Shown: positions 42,956 through 51,095 of the stretch, piece after piece
Layout of the letters: each line of letters opens with the position of its first letter
Numbering within the stretch: the stretch's first letter is position 1
NCBI GenBank assembly: GCA_041940305.1
Contig: JBGTSJ010000011.1
Location: forward strand, 148,382 to 212,381
Direction of reading: 5' to 3'
DNA length: 64,000 nucleotides
Origin: JBGTSJ01 sp041940305
GTDB taxonomy: Bacteria > Planctomycetota > Planctomycetia > Planctomycetales > Planctomycetaceae
Translations under genes and position numbers: made by a program
Notes under the pieces: generated by a model
Database searches by the model: none
The model's input: only the letters and a program-made list of their open reading frames with translations
What the model was told of the DNA's origin: nothing

Positions 42956-43671
42956 AGCGTCCCCTGCGGCCTGCGCGGCGCAATGGCGATCGCTCCAATG
43001 CTGGCGACCATCAGCACCGTTCCTCCCAGTTCCACCGCGAACAGATAGTCTCCGAACAGCGAACGTCCCAGCCCCTGCATGGAGCCCAGCGGTTCGTCGG
43101 CCGCCGGCCGGCTCAAGGGAAGAGCTTGCGCCGTCTCCGGCGTGCTCGGCATCGGAGCCGTCCCCCATTCCATCAGGGCGGTCAGCAATCCGCCGAGCAG
43201 CACGAAGGAGGCGACCGTCGCCAGCATAGGCTGAAACGCCCTGCGGTCGTAGATGGCCGCTCCCGCCTGCTGGGCGAGCATGATGACGAACAGGAACGTC
43301 ACGATGATCGCTCCCGCATAGACGATGATCGTCGCCGCTGCGAGAAACGGAGCCGACTGCAGCAGGAACAGCCCGCAGGTGGAAAGCGTCACCAGTGCGA
43401 ACCACAGCGCACCGTACACCGGATTGCGGCTGGTGATCATCAGGATGCCGCAGAACACCGCAGCGCCGGCGAAGATCCAGAACAGCACGCGCTCCGACAA
43501 CTCCCCCGGAGCCGCGCCGACCACCGCACCCAGGATGAGCACGGCTGCCAGGCCGAGTCCCAGCCCGACGGCCCGCGGGCGCTCCCAGCGCTGCGGCATC
43601 AGCCACCAGACGGCCAAGGCGCCCAGCGCCAGTGCGGCGACGAGTTGCCAGTGTGCGATCAGCCAGTCCAT
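42952..43671 (-). CDS. nuoJ: NADH-quinone oxidoreductase subunit J
   Basis: NuoJ is a five-helix membrane subunit of complex I. The 239-residue protein contains the conserved stretch RNPVYGALWFALVTLSTCG and the mid-membrane pi-bulge segment IIVYAGAIIVTFLFVIMLAQ. It has one extra hydrophobic segment at the N-terminus (LVAALALGALAVWWL), which makes it longer than the E. coli subunit. The stop overlaps the nuoK start (ATGA). It follows nuoI after 112 bp. Confidence 0.95.
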   Translation of the reverse strand: MDWLIAHWQLVAALALGALAVWWLMPQRWERPRAVGLGLGLAAVLILGAVVGAAPGELSERVLFWIFAGAAVFCGILMITSRNPVYGALWFALVTLSTCGLFLLQSAPFLAAATIIVYAGAIIVTFLFVIMLAQQAGAAIYDRRAFQPMLATVASFVLLGGLLTALMEWGTAPMPSTPETAQALPLSRPAADEPLGSMQGLGRSLFGDYLFAVELGGTVLMVASIGAIAIAPRRPQGTL

Positions 43672-43783
43672 CTCATTCAGCCGTTCACTTTGTGTCAGGA
43701 GCTGCGGAAGTATGTCTCTTTAGCGACAACAACGAGCTTTGGCCGCGGCACTCGGCAGACTGACGTCTGCCGCTCCTGGTTGG

Positions 43784-44452
43784 TCAGTCGCGCTCCCTCA
43801 TGCCTTGCGGCTCCTTGCCGATCACGCCGGCCGTCGGCGCCTGCGCCGAATGATCGTCCGCCCGCACCGTAGTTGCCGGTCCGAGCGTGGGGAGTTGCGC
43901 GAACTCCGATGCGGGGCCAAGCCGTCCGCGACCGGTCCGCACCGGATCGCGCGGGTTGTCCTTCGTCTCGTCATAGACCTGCAGCAGCTTGTCCTTGTCG
44001 TACATCAGCTCGTCGCGCGTTTCGCCGGTGAGGTCGTAGATGTGCGTCAGTTCGATGGCGTCGACGGGGCAGGCTTCCTCGCACATGCCGCAGTAGATGC
44101 AGCGCAGCTCATCCAGGACAAAGCTCGCCGGAAACTTGTCGCGGTCCGGCCAGTCGGGGGGAGCGGGGGCGGCTTCGATCGCGATGCAGTCGGCCGGGCA
44201 CGCCGTCGCGCACAGCATGCAGGCCACGCACTTCACGCGCCCCTGCTCATCCCGGTTCAGCCGGTGCACGCCCCGGTAGTGCAACGGCAGATCGGGCTTC
44301 TGCTCCGGGTACTGCTGGGTGACGGGGCGATAGTTGGTGACGTGACGGACGGTCGTCTTCAAACCTTCGACGATCGCCGGCAGGAACGTCGCCTCCCAGA
44401 AGCCGATCTCGGGCTCTTCAACCCAGGTCACGTTTTCGGCTGCGATGGGCAT
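43784..44452 (-). CDS. nuoI: NADH-quinone oxidoreductase subunit I
   Basis: NuoI carries the two [4Fe-4S] clusters N6a and N6b that pass electrons toward the quinone-site subunits. The 222-residue protein has the expected pair of ferredoxin motifs: CVACMLCATACPADC (about 82) and CIYCGMCEEACPVDA (about 121). The start is the ATG giving MPIAAENVTWVEEPEIGFWE; a longer frame to 44551 runs into a repeat-rich spacer. A C-terminal extension of about 70 residues after the second cluster is Arg/Thr-rich and not conserved in the family. Confidence 0.95.
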   Translation of the reverse strand: MPIAAENVTWVEEPEIGFWEATFLPAIVEGLKTTVRHVTNYRPVTQQYPEQKPDLPLHYRGVHRLNRDEQGRVKCVACMLCATACPADCIAIEAAPAPPDWPDRDKFPASFVLDELRCIYCGMCEEACPVDAIELTHIYDLTGETRDELMYDKDKLLQVYDETKDNPRDPVRTGRGRLGPASEFAQLPTLGPATTVRADDHSAQAPTAGVIGKEPQGMRERD

Positions 44453-44508
44453 TGGTGGAAGGAGTCGAGGATACGAGGATTCAAGGATTCGAGGGGAACC
44501 ACAGTTTA

Positions 44509-44529
44509 GCCGCGGGTGAAACCCGCGCT
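44509..44529. repeat. Short hairpin at the nuoH 3' end
   Basis: A 7-bp stem (CGCGGGT with ACCCGCG) with a 3-base loop GAA touches the nuoH stop codon. Next to it, degenerate direct repeats of gaggattc-type units fill the gap to nuoI. Confidence 0.6.
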
Positions 44530-45692
44530 CACGCCGAGTGCAACGCCGCACGCGGTCGCCGCGCGATCTCCATCCGCTTGGCGTTCACTCCCATGATGCC
44601 GGCGGCGGCGAACAGGCCGATGGACATCGGCAGCAGCCACCACCGGTTCCAGCCGAACTGACGCACGCACATCACCGCCACCACGTTGGCGAGCGACAGC
44701 GGGATCAGCACCTTCCACGCCAGGCCCATCAGCTGGTCGAACCGGAAGCGGGGAATCGTCCACCGGAGCAGCATGATAAATACGATGCTCACGCCCACCT
44801 TCGCCAGCAGCACCAGCAGCTTGACGGCCCAGGCGCCGGTGTAGGCACTGTCGGCCTCGGCGATCCACGGGAAATGCCAGCCGCCGAAAAACAGGATCGC
44901 CGTCAGGAAGCTCACCGTCACGACGTGCGTGTACTCCCCCAGGAAGAACAGGGCGAACTTCATGGAGCTGTACTCGGTGTGATATCCGCCGACGAGTTCC
45001 TGCTCGCATTCCGGCAGGTCGAACGGCAGGCGGTTGGATTCCGCGAGCGCGCTGGTGAAGAAGATCAGGCAGGCTAGCGGCTGATACCAGATGTACCAGC
45101 CGAGGATGCCTCCCTCCGCCTGATGCGTCAGCAGCCGTTCGACGCTCAGCGTCCCGCCGAGCATCGCGATACCCACGATCGACATCCCCAGCGGGATCTC
45201 ATAGCTCACCACCTGCGCGCTGGCCCGCAATGAGCCGAGAGCGCTGTACTTGTTGTTGGAAGCCCAGCCCCCCAGGATGATGCCGTATACCGCCAGACTG
45301 GTCACGGCGAAGATGAACACGATGCCGATGTCGACGCTGGGAGCGATGATGAACCGGGTCCAGGACGGAGCGTCTTCAACCGGGCCGAACGGAACCACCG
45401 CGAACGCCAGCAGCGTGGTGAACACCGAGATCGTCGGGGCCACCACGAACATCACCTTGTCCACGTGCCCGGGAATCATGTCCTCCTTGAGCAGGAACTT
45501 GATTCCGTCCGCCAGCGGCTGCAGGAGGCCGAACGGGCCGACGCGATTAGGCCCCACGCGGTCCTGCATCCAGGCGGAGAGCTTCCGCTCCAGCCAGATC
45601 AGGTACATGCACATGGTGAGAATGCCGCCGACCGCAATCACGATCGTCGCGAGCGTCACGGCCAGGGCATTCAGGTTCGGATCTTCGAACAC
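44529..45692 (-). CDS. nuoH: NADH-quinone oxidoreductase subunit H
   Basis: NuoH forms the quinone-binding membrane subunit of complex I. The 387-residue protein has about nine transmembrane helices and the family signatures RVGPNRVGPFGLLQPLADG, KFLLKEDMIPGHVDK, and AESNRLPFDLPECEQELVGG followed by YHTEYSSMKFALFFLGEY. These charged loops face the quinone cavity. It lies 101 bp downstream of nuoG and 76 bp upstream of nuoI. Confidence 0.97.
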   Translation of the reverse strand: MFEDPNLNALAVTLATIVIAVGGILTMCMYLIWLERKLSAWMQDRVGPNRVGPFGLLQPLADGIKFLLKEDMIPGHVDKVMFVVAPTISVFTTLLAFAVVPFGPVEDAPSWTRFIIAPSVDIGIVFIFAVTSLAVYGIILGGWASNNKYSALGSLRASAQVVSYEIPLGMSIVGIAMLGGTLSVERLLTHQAEGGILGWYIWYQPLACLIFFTSALAESNRLPFDLPECEQELVGGYHTEYSSMKFALFFLGEYTHVVTVSFLTAILFFGGWHFPWIAEADSAYTGAWAVKLLVLLAKVGVSIVFIMLLRWTIPRFRFDQLMGLAWKVLIPLSLANVVAVMCVRQFGWNRWWLLPMSIGLFAAAGIMGVNAKRMEIARRPRAALHSA

Positions 45693-45793
45693 AGTCGTCG
45701 GTTTTCGTGTCTAGCCGCCGCCAGGGGCGGCGCTCTCTGTCAGGGCTGTTCTCGCGGTCCACGCGTGCTCGTGCGTCTCGCGGAGTGAGACGA

Positions 45794-47449
45794 CTACATT
45801 GATTCCACTGACTCGGTCAACTTCGCCCCCATGTCGGTCGGGTCTTCGGCGAGCGCCGCGAACACGGGGACCGCCGCTGCGAGTTCCTTGCGGACCGCCG
45901 CCGCCTGGTACAGCCCGCGCCGTCCCGTCAGGTCCCACAGGATCCGCCCGTCGGGGCGCGCGTTGCCGGGGGGCCGGATCGACTTCCGAATCAATTGTGC
46001 CAGTCCGGCATGATTCACGAACGTCCCGTCCCGCTCGGCGAACGAACCGCCAGCCAAAACGAATGTCGCATGCTGGATCGCCGGAGACGGCAACAGGTCC
46101 TGCACCACGACGAGCGCCGGTTTCGACAACGCTGCCGCCTGTTCGTCGGTGATCCAACCGCGCGGGTCACCGCCGACGAGATACACCGCATCCAGTTTCC
46201 CCGCGGATGCGCTTCCCAGCAGGTCGCCGAACTCCACGACGGCTCCTCCCAGGTGCTCCAGAATCGCCGCGACGCCCCGCCGGTTTGGACACTTCTCGGC
46301 GCGGATCGTGAATCGCACTGGCTCCACCGGCCGGCCGCGGACGTCCTTGGGATACGTATCGTCTTCTCCATCCCGCCGCACCGGCCCGAGCGCCAGCACC
46401 ACGTCCGGCGACAGCGACCGCAGCCAGCTGCCGAGCATCCAGGCCTCTTCGAGCGTCATCCAGGGAGACAGCACGGCTGCAACCCGGCCGGGCGCGTGCG
46501 TGACGGCGCCGGTCAGCATCTTCTGCAGCGTCGGAGTGATCGCGTCCCAATGCCGCGTCACCGGCTGCCCGTTCTGCCGCTGCTCCGGAAACGTCAGCCG
46601 CTCTTCGGAGTGGATGTACTTCCAGCCGAAGCGCCCCTCGTCGCACATGAAGTGACCCTGCGCGGCGGGATTCGGCCGCGGACGCAACCGGTACACCCGG
46701 TCCTCGTTCTGATCGACATGAATGCTGCAGCCCGTGCTGCAGTCGGGGCAGACGCTGTCGCTCGACTTGAGCCACCACACGCGCTGCTTATACAGGAAGT
46801 CCTTGCTGCACAGCGCGCCGACCGGGCAGAGATCCACCACGTTGCCGGCCAGCTTGTTGTCGCAGGGATGACCGGGGAAGACGTCGATCTCTTCGTGTGT
46901 GCCGCGGCTGGTGACCTGCAGCTCGCCGGTGCCGCTCACCTCGCGGGTAAACCGCACGCAGCGGGTGCACATGATGCAGCGGTCGGTGAACAGCGTGATC
47001 TGCTCGCCGATGTGGTCCTTGTCCGGCTTGAGATTCTTCGGCTCCTGCAGCCGGCTGTAACCGCGGCCGTAGCGGAAGCTGTAGTCCTGCAGGAAGCATT
47101 CGCCCGCCTGGTCGCACGTCGGGCAATCCAGCGGATGGTTCAGCAGCAGGTACTCCAGCGTGGCCTTCTGCGCCTCCTTCACTTTCTGGCTGTCGGCGAT
47201 GATGACCGTGCCGTCTTTCACCGGGGTCTGGCAGCCCGGAACCAGCTTGGGCTGCATCGCCACGCTGCCGTCGGGCTTCTTGTCGCCGACCTCCACCAGG
47301 CACATCCGGCAGCTCGCCACCACCGACAACGCCGGATGCCAGCAGTAGTGCGGAATCTCGAAGCCGACCCGTTGCGCCGCCTGAATACAGTTCAGGCGCT
47401 CGTCCGCGCCAATCTCGATGGCCTGGTTGTTGACGTAAACGGTCGGCAT
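45794..47449 (-). CDS. nuoG: NADH-quinone oxidoreductase subunit G
   Basis: NuoG is the large iron-sulfur subunit of the peripheral arm. The 551-residue protein binds, in order, a [2Fe-2S] cluster (HYCWHPALSVVASCRMCLVE with a later CQTPV), an N5-type cluster with a His ligand (HPLDCPTCDQAGEC), an N4-type cluster (CIMCTRC ... CPVGALC), and an extra CPDCSTGC motif with a distant Cys that corresponds to N7. The C-terminal molybdopterin-oxidoreductase-like region is shorter than in E. coli. It is the first nuo gene in the window; subunits A to F are not upstream, where thiG lies instead. Confidence 0.96.
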   Translation of the reverse strand: MPTVYVNNQAIEIGADERLNCIQAAQRVGFEIPHYCWHPALSVVASCRMCLVEVGDKKPDGSVAMQPKLVPGCQTPVKDGTVIIADSQKVKEAQKATLEYLLLNHPLDCPTCDQAGECFLQDYSFRYGRGYSRLQEPKNLKPDKDHIGEQITLFTDRCIMCTRCVRFTREVSGTGELQVTSRGTHEEIDVFPGHPCDNKLAGNVVDLCPVGALCSKDFLYKQRVWWLKSSDSVCPDCSTGCSIHVDQNEDRVYRLRPRPNPAAQGHFMCDEGRFGWKYIHSEERLTFPEQRQNGQPVTRHWDAITPTLQKMLTGAVTHAPGRVAAVLSPWMTLEEAWMLGSWLRSLSPDVVLALGPVRRDGEDDTYPKDVRGRPVEPVRFTIRAEKCPNRRGVAAILEHLGGAVVEFGDLLGSASAGKLDAVYLVGGDPRGWITDEQAAALSKPALVVVQDLLPSPAIQHATFVLAGGSFAERDGTFVNHAGLAQLIRKSIRPPGNARPDGRILWDLTGRRGLYQAAAVRKELAAAVPVFAALAEDPTDMGAKLTESVESM

Positions 47450-47631
47450 GAAATCAAACTCACGGCCTCAGTCGGGCGGCGCGTCCCAACGACTGCTGAT
47501 GGCTCGGCGCGCACTCCGTGCGTGCGACAACATAGCAGGCGAACGCCGTTTGCAAAATTACTCCGGCCAAAATCGGCGGTCGCAACTGACCCGCGCGGCG
47601 GGGCATTCTCTCAATTGAGAATGCATGCTGG

Positions 47632-47666
47632 CCGAAACCGGCTTCTCAAAGAAACCGGGGGGTCTC
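47632..47666. repeat. AGAAACCCGG hairpin repeat, copy 3, between thiG and nuoG
   Basis: This decayed copy (cgaaaccggcttctc ... aaagaaaccggggggtctct) lies 14 bases downstream of the thiG stop. A 12-bp palindrome TCTCAATTGAGA lies about 10 bases to its left, near where the nuoG promoter would be expected. Confidence 0.7.
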
Positions 47667-47679
47667 TCTGCACGCCACG

Positions 47680-48522
47680 TCACCGCCCGGAAGCAACCAC
47701 TCCCGACTCCGGGCTCGACGCCGTCGCGTACAGCTTTTTCGGAATCCGCCCCGCCCGATAAGCCAGCCAGCCCGCCTCGCAGGCTTGTCGCATGGCGTGC
47801 GCCATCAGCAGCGGATCACGCGCGCCGGCGATTCCGGTATTCAGCAGCACGCCGTCGCAGCCCAGTTCCATCGCGATGGACACATCGCTGGCGGTTCCGA
47901 CACCCGCATCCACGATCACCGGATAGTCCGGATCGTTCTCCTTCAGGTATTCCAGACAGATTCGCAGGCTGTTGGGATTGAGCACGCCCTGACCGCTGCC
48001 GATCGGGCTTCCCGCCGGCATGACCGACACGGCGCCCGCTTCTTTGAGCCGCTTGGCCGTCACCGGATCGTCGCTGGTGTAGCACAGCACCTGGAATCCG
48101 TCGTCCACAAGCTGCCGCGTCGCTTCGAGCGTCGCCACCGGGTCGGGCAGCAGCGTTCGCTTGTCACCCAGCACTTCCAGCTTCACCCAGTCCGCCCCTG
48201 GATTCTCCAGGTTTCGAAGGATTTCCCGCCCGAGCCGGGCCACGCGCACCGCGTCCTCCGCGGTGAAGCACCCGGCCGTGTTCGGCAGAATCGTATACCG
48301 GCTGAGGTCGATGAAATCGAGGATATTCCGTCCCTCGGCATCCACCAGCCGTTCGCGGCGGACGGCGACCGTGATCACATCGGCGCCGCTTGCCTCCAGG
48401 CATTCTCGCATCAACTCGTACGTCGCATACTTACCCGTGCCGACGATCAGGCGCGAGCGCAGCTCGTGCGTCCCCAGCCGGAAGGGAGTTGGCGCAGCCA
48501 CGTTGTCGGTTTCCGTCTCCAT
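47680..48522 (-). CDS. thiG: Thiazole synthase
   Basis: ThiG makes the thiazole phosphate part of thiamine from deoxyxylulose 5-phosphate, dehydroglycine and the sulfur carried by ThiS. The 280-residue TIM-barrel protein shows RLIVGTGKYATYELM, the Schiff-base Lys114 in DWVKLEVLGD, PAGSPIGSGQGVLNP and VIVDAGVGTASDVSIAMELG. The ATG at 48520-48522 is preferred; the frame upstream overlaps thiS. It starts five bases after the thiS stop, so the two are cotranscribed. I saw no TPP riboswitch in front of thiS. Confidence 0.96.
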   Translation of the reverse strand: METETDNVAAPTPFRLGTHELRSRLIVGTGKYATYELMRECLEASGADVITVAVRRERLVDAEGRNILDFIDLSRYTILPNTAGCFTAEDAVRVARLGREILRNLENPGADWVKLEVLGDKRTLLPDPVATLEATRQLVDDGFQVLCYTSDDPVTAKRLKEAGAVSVMPAGSPIGSGQGVLNPNSLRICLEYLKENDPDYPVIVDAGVGTASDVSIAMELGCDGVLLNTGIAGARDPLLMAHAMRQACEAGWLAYRAGRIPKKLYATASSPESGVVASGR

Positions 48523-48527
48523 CGGCG

Positions 48528-48743
48528 CTATCCGCCCCCCACGAGCGTCACAATCTCCAACTGGTCTCCCGGCTGCAGGACGCAACGGGCGTGCTGCTCG
48601 CGCGGGACCACTTCGCGATTTCGTTCGACCGCGAGAAATCGCGTCGGCAGCTGCATCTGCGCAATCAACTCAGCAACGGTCATCGACGCCGCCACCTCGC
48701 GCCGCTCACCGTTGACCTGAATCTCCACGCGACGCACTCCCAT
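48528..48743 (-). CDS. thiS: Sulfur carrier protein ThiS
   Basis: The 71-residue ubiquitin-like protein ends in GGG, supplying the C-terminal glycine that is adenylated and thiocarboxylated for thiazole synthesis. The beta-grasp pattern is visible: VEIQVNGERREV, MTVAELIAQMQL, FLAVERNREVVPR, GDQLEIVTLVGGG. It lies directly upstream of thiG. The activating enzyme ThiF and the synthase ThiH/ThiO are not in this window. Confidence 0.93.
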   Translation of the reverse strand: MGVRRVEIQVNGERREVAASMTVAELIAQMQLPTRFLAVERNREVVPREQHARCVLQPGDQLEIVTLVGGG

Positions 48744-49200
48744 CCGATTTCATCTCACAGCCAGCGTCACTATAGGTCGCGCCCCGGCAGCCATCAACGG
48801 GACGAAGTCGGCAGCACGTCGCGCTTCCGCAATATAGCATCTCCTGTATTCGGCCCGGCGTTCACGCCGGGTTGCCGCGTCGACGAGATCGCCCTTGAGC
48901 CTCGTTCACGAGGCTTCTCGCTGCATGGCTTAAGCCGAACGGCGAGAAGTCCGGTGAACCGGACTCAGTATACTGCGCTCAACCTGAACCCGGCGTAAAC
49001 GCCGGGCCGAGTACAGGAATTGGCGAATCAACTCATTGATTCACCGCACGACGTCAATCACGACGACCGCATCCCCCGGTCAACACTGGTCAACACATCC
49101 GTCTGCTTTGCAATTTGATCAGCGGGAACTACGCTGACGGTCTCAGGGGCTTTCCGCCACTCCAGACAAAAGGCACGGGACGGTGACACGCAAAGGCGAG
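48744..49200. other. Divergent thiS-dapA intergenic region
   Basis: This 457-bp gap contains no supported gene. Most of it is the structured REPIN-like element at 48842-49018. The remainder should hold the promoters of thiSG and dapA. No T-box, lysine or TPP riboswitch signature was recognised. Confidence 0.6.
48842..49018. repeat. Cruciform/REPIN-like element with nested hairpins
   Basis: Outer arms of 32 bp (48842-48873 and 48987-49018) are inverted with two mismatches. Each arm folds on its own (CCCGGCG-TTCA-CGCCGGG and CCCGGCG-TAAA-CGCCGGG). Between them are AGCCTCG-TTCA-CGAGGCT (48898-48915), GTCCGG-TGAA-CCGGAC (48949-48964) and a long-range pair CTTCTCGC/GCGAGAAG. All four tight loops are TTCA, TGAA or TAAA. 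Confidence 0.9.
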
Positions 49201-50070
49201 ATGTTTTCCGGGCTCACGGTCGCGCTCGTCACCCCGCTGCGGGACGGCGAGATCGACGAAGCCGCACTGCGAAAACTGGTGGACTTCCAGGTCAGCGCCG
49301 GCACCGAGTGCGTCAGCCCCGTGGGCACCACCGGCGAGAGCCCGACGCTCAGCCACGATGAGCACGAGCGGGTCATCGGGATCGTCTGCGACCAGGCGGC
49401 CGGCCGCATTAAGGTCATGGCGGGCACCGGTTCCAACAGCACGGCGGAAGCCATCCGTCTCACCCGCAGCGCCCGCAAGGCGGGGGCCGACGGCGCGCTG
49501 ATGGTCGCCCCCTACTACAACAAGCCCATGCAGGACGGCTTCTTCCGGCACTACGCGTCCGTCGCCGAAGCCGTCGATATCCCGATCGTCCTCTACAACA
49601 TCCCGGGACGCACCGCGAAGAACATGGAGCCGGAGACGATCTGCCGGCTGGGCGAGATCCCGAACATCGTCGCCGTGAAGGAATCGACAGGCTCGATGGA
49701 CCAGGCTTCGTTCATCCTCACGGGCAGCAATCTGACCGTGCTCTCCGGGGACGACAGCCTCACGCTCCCCCTGTTGTCGCTGGGCGGCAGCGGCGTCGTC
49801 TCGGTCGTCGGCAACATCGTCCCGCAGGACGTCCAGCAGATGCTCAAGGCGTGGAAGTCCGGCAACGTCGCCGAGGCCCAGAAGTGGCACGCCAAGCTGT
49901 TCCCCCTCTGCCGCGACATGCTGAGCCTGGCGACGAATCCGATCCCGCTCAAAGCCGCGATGCAGATGCTCGGCCGCGACACCGGCGAAGTCCGCCTCCC
50001 GCTGACCCGCCTGGATGAGGCCAGTCTCCCGAAACTGCGGCAAACCCTGCAGGCATACGGACTTCTGTGA
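49201..50070 (+). CDS. dapA: 4-hydroxy-tetrahydrodipicolinate synthase
   Basis: DapA condenses pyruvate with aspartate semialdehyde, the first committed step of lysine and diaminopimelate synthesis. The 289-residue TIM-barrel protein has the Schiff-base Lys160 in VAVKESTGSMD, Tyr132 in LYNIPGRTAKN and the GTTGES motif with Thr43/Thr44. The ATG at 49201 has AAAGG just upstream and gives the family start MFSGLTVALVTPL. A GTG six codons earlier is possible. DapA implies a diaminopimelate supply, relevant because peptidoglycan in planctomycetes was long disputed. Confidence 0.96.
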   Translation: MFSGLTVALVTPLRDGEIDEAALRKLVDFQVSAGTECVSPVGTTGESPTLSHDEHERVIGIVCDQAAGRIKVMAGTGSNSTAEAIRLTRSARKAGADGALMVAPYYNKPMQDGFFRHYASVAEAVDIPIVLYNIPGRTAKNMEPETICRLGEIPNIVAVKESTGSMDQASFILTGSNLTVLSGDDSLTLPLLSLGGSGVVSVVGNIVPQDVQQMLKAWKSGNVAEAQKWHAKLFPLCRDMLSLATNPIPLKAAMQMLGRDTGEVRLPLTRLDEASLPKLRQTLQAYGLL

Positions 50071-50228
50071 GCGATTTCGCTCGGCGCGTCGAAAGATTTG
50101 CCGCAGCGCGGGCTTGAATCAGTCACATGCGGCAGGTATCTTCCCGACGCTGCCGGACTCGCTGATTCTCAACAGCGGGTCCGCAGCCGGAATGGAATCC
50201 CGACATCATGTTCGATGGGAGCTCAAGG

Positions 50229-50543
50229 ATGAGCCGCTCTGCCGCTGTTGCTGTCTCGGCCGGTCGCGCGACCGACACCCCCTGCATCCTCGCGTTTCCA
50301 ACGATTGCGAACCGGATGCGGCCGCAGTCCGTAGTGGAACGGGCCCGCCTGAAGCACCGCAATCAGTCCTGCCCGAAGTGCCACCGCGTCACAGTGGAAG
50401 CGGTCGAGGCGGACGACGCCCTGCTCGATCGCCGCTGCGAAGCGATCCCCGGCACCGCCACGGTCGTCGGCTTCTTCTGCAACGCCTGCCGCCACGAATG
50501 GCCGGTCCACCACCTGCAGCTCCTCAGCGACCTGGAAGACTGA
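50229..50543 (+). CDS. Small zinc-ribbon protein
   Basis: The 104-residue protein has a zinc ribbon formed by CPKCHRVTVE and FFCNACRHEWPV (Cys-x2-Cys about 35 residues apart). This suggests nucleic-acid binding or a structural zinc site. The ATG at 50229 has GGGAG seven bases upstream; another ATG seven codons earlier is possible. The N-terminal 45 residues are low in features. It lies 158 bp after dapA on the same strand, and a palindromic repeat follows it. Confidence 0.6.
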   Translation: MSRSAAVAVSAGRATDTPCILAFPTIANRMRPQSVVERARLKHRNQSCPKCHRVTVEAVEADDALLDRRCEAIPGTATVVGFFCNACRHEWPVHHLQLLSDLED

Positions 50544-51095
50544 ATCTCGGCAATCGCGAGACGCGCAGCGTCCGTCATAGTCGGCGGCACAGTCCCCTGT
50601 GCCGCCGCTGCGTCCTCAACCATGCCCCCGAGCCCCCCGGGACCAAACCACGCCCCGGACGTGCACACCCGGCACGCACCACCACTCCGGTCGATCACCG
50701 CCGCTCCCAACGGACGCCCGTCGACAGCCGTGTTCAGTCATTGAAACATCGCGCTAATCCGACGCGTCACCGGCCGACATCCCCACAGCGCTCGCCCGCT
50801 CTGATGTTCGTCGCTCCTGCGGCCCCGTAGACCCACCGCGCGCGTCCGCATGCTTCCCCCGCGCAACGTGATGCCTCGCTGCCACGCCGGCCGCAGAGAG
50901 CTCAACGCGTCGTAAGCTCCGGTGACGACACGTCCTGCTCTGTTCACGCCTGCCGATTTCAAGCCGCGCCGGCGTTCGGCACCCCGTTTGCGTTTTGACG
51001 GCACAGTGCCGGTTCGCAGTGCGCCGCATGGCTCACGCAACCGGCGGGCTCTCGAATTCCACGGGACTCTCCGCGGCTTCTGCACAACGCATCGC
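50544..51095. other. Intergenic region with REP palindrome
   Basis: The gap holds the palindrome at 50579-50610. Otherwise it is GC-rich sequence without a supported gene. An in-frame upstream extension (from 50922) of the next gene lacks a start signal. Confidence 0.5.
50579..50610. repeat. CGGCACAG palindrome, copy 1
   Basis: A hairpin GCGGCACAG-TCCC-CTGTGCCGC lies in a conserved 32-bp block, 35 bases after the zinc-ribbon gene. Copies 2 and 3 are at 51955-51986 and 53024-53055. Confidence 0.9.

Noticed and set aside
48744..48841. TPP riboswitch before thiS
   Set aside because: The CTGAGA and related thi-box signatures were not found on the minus strand.
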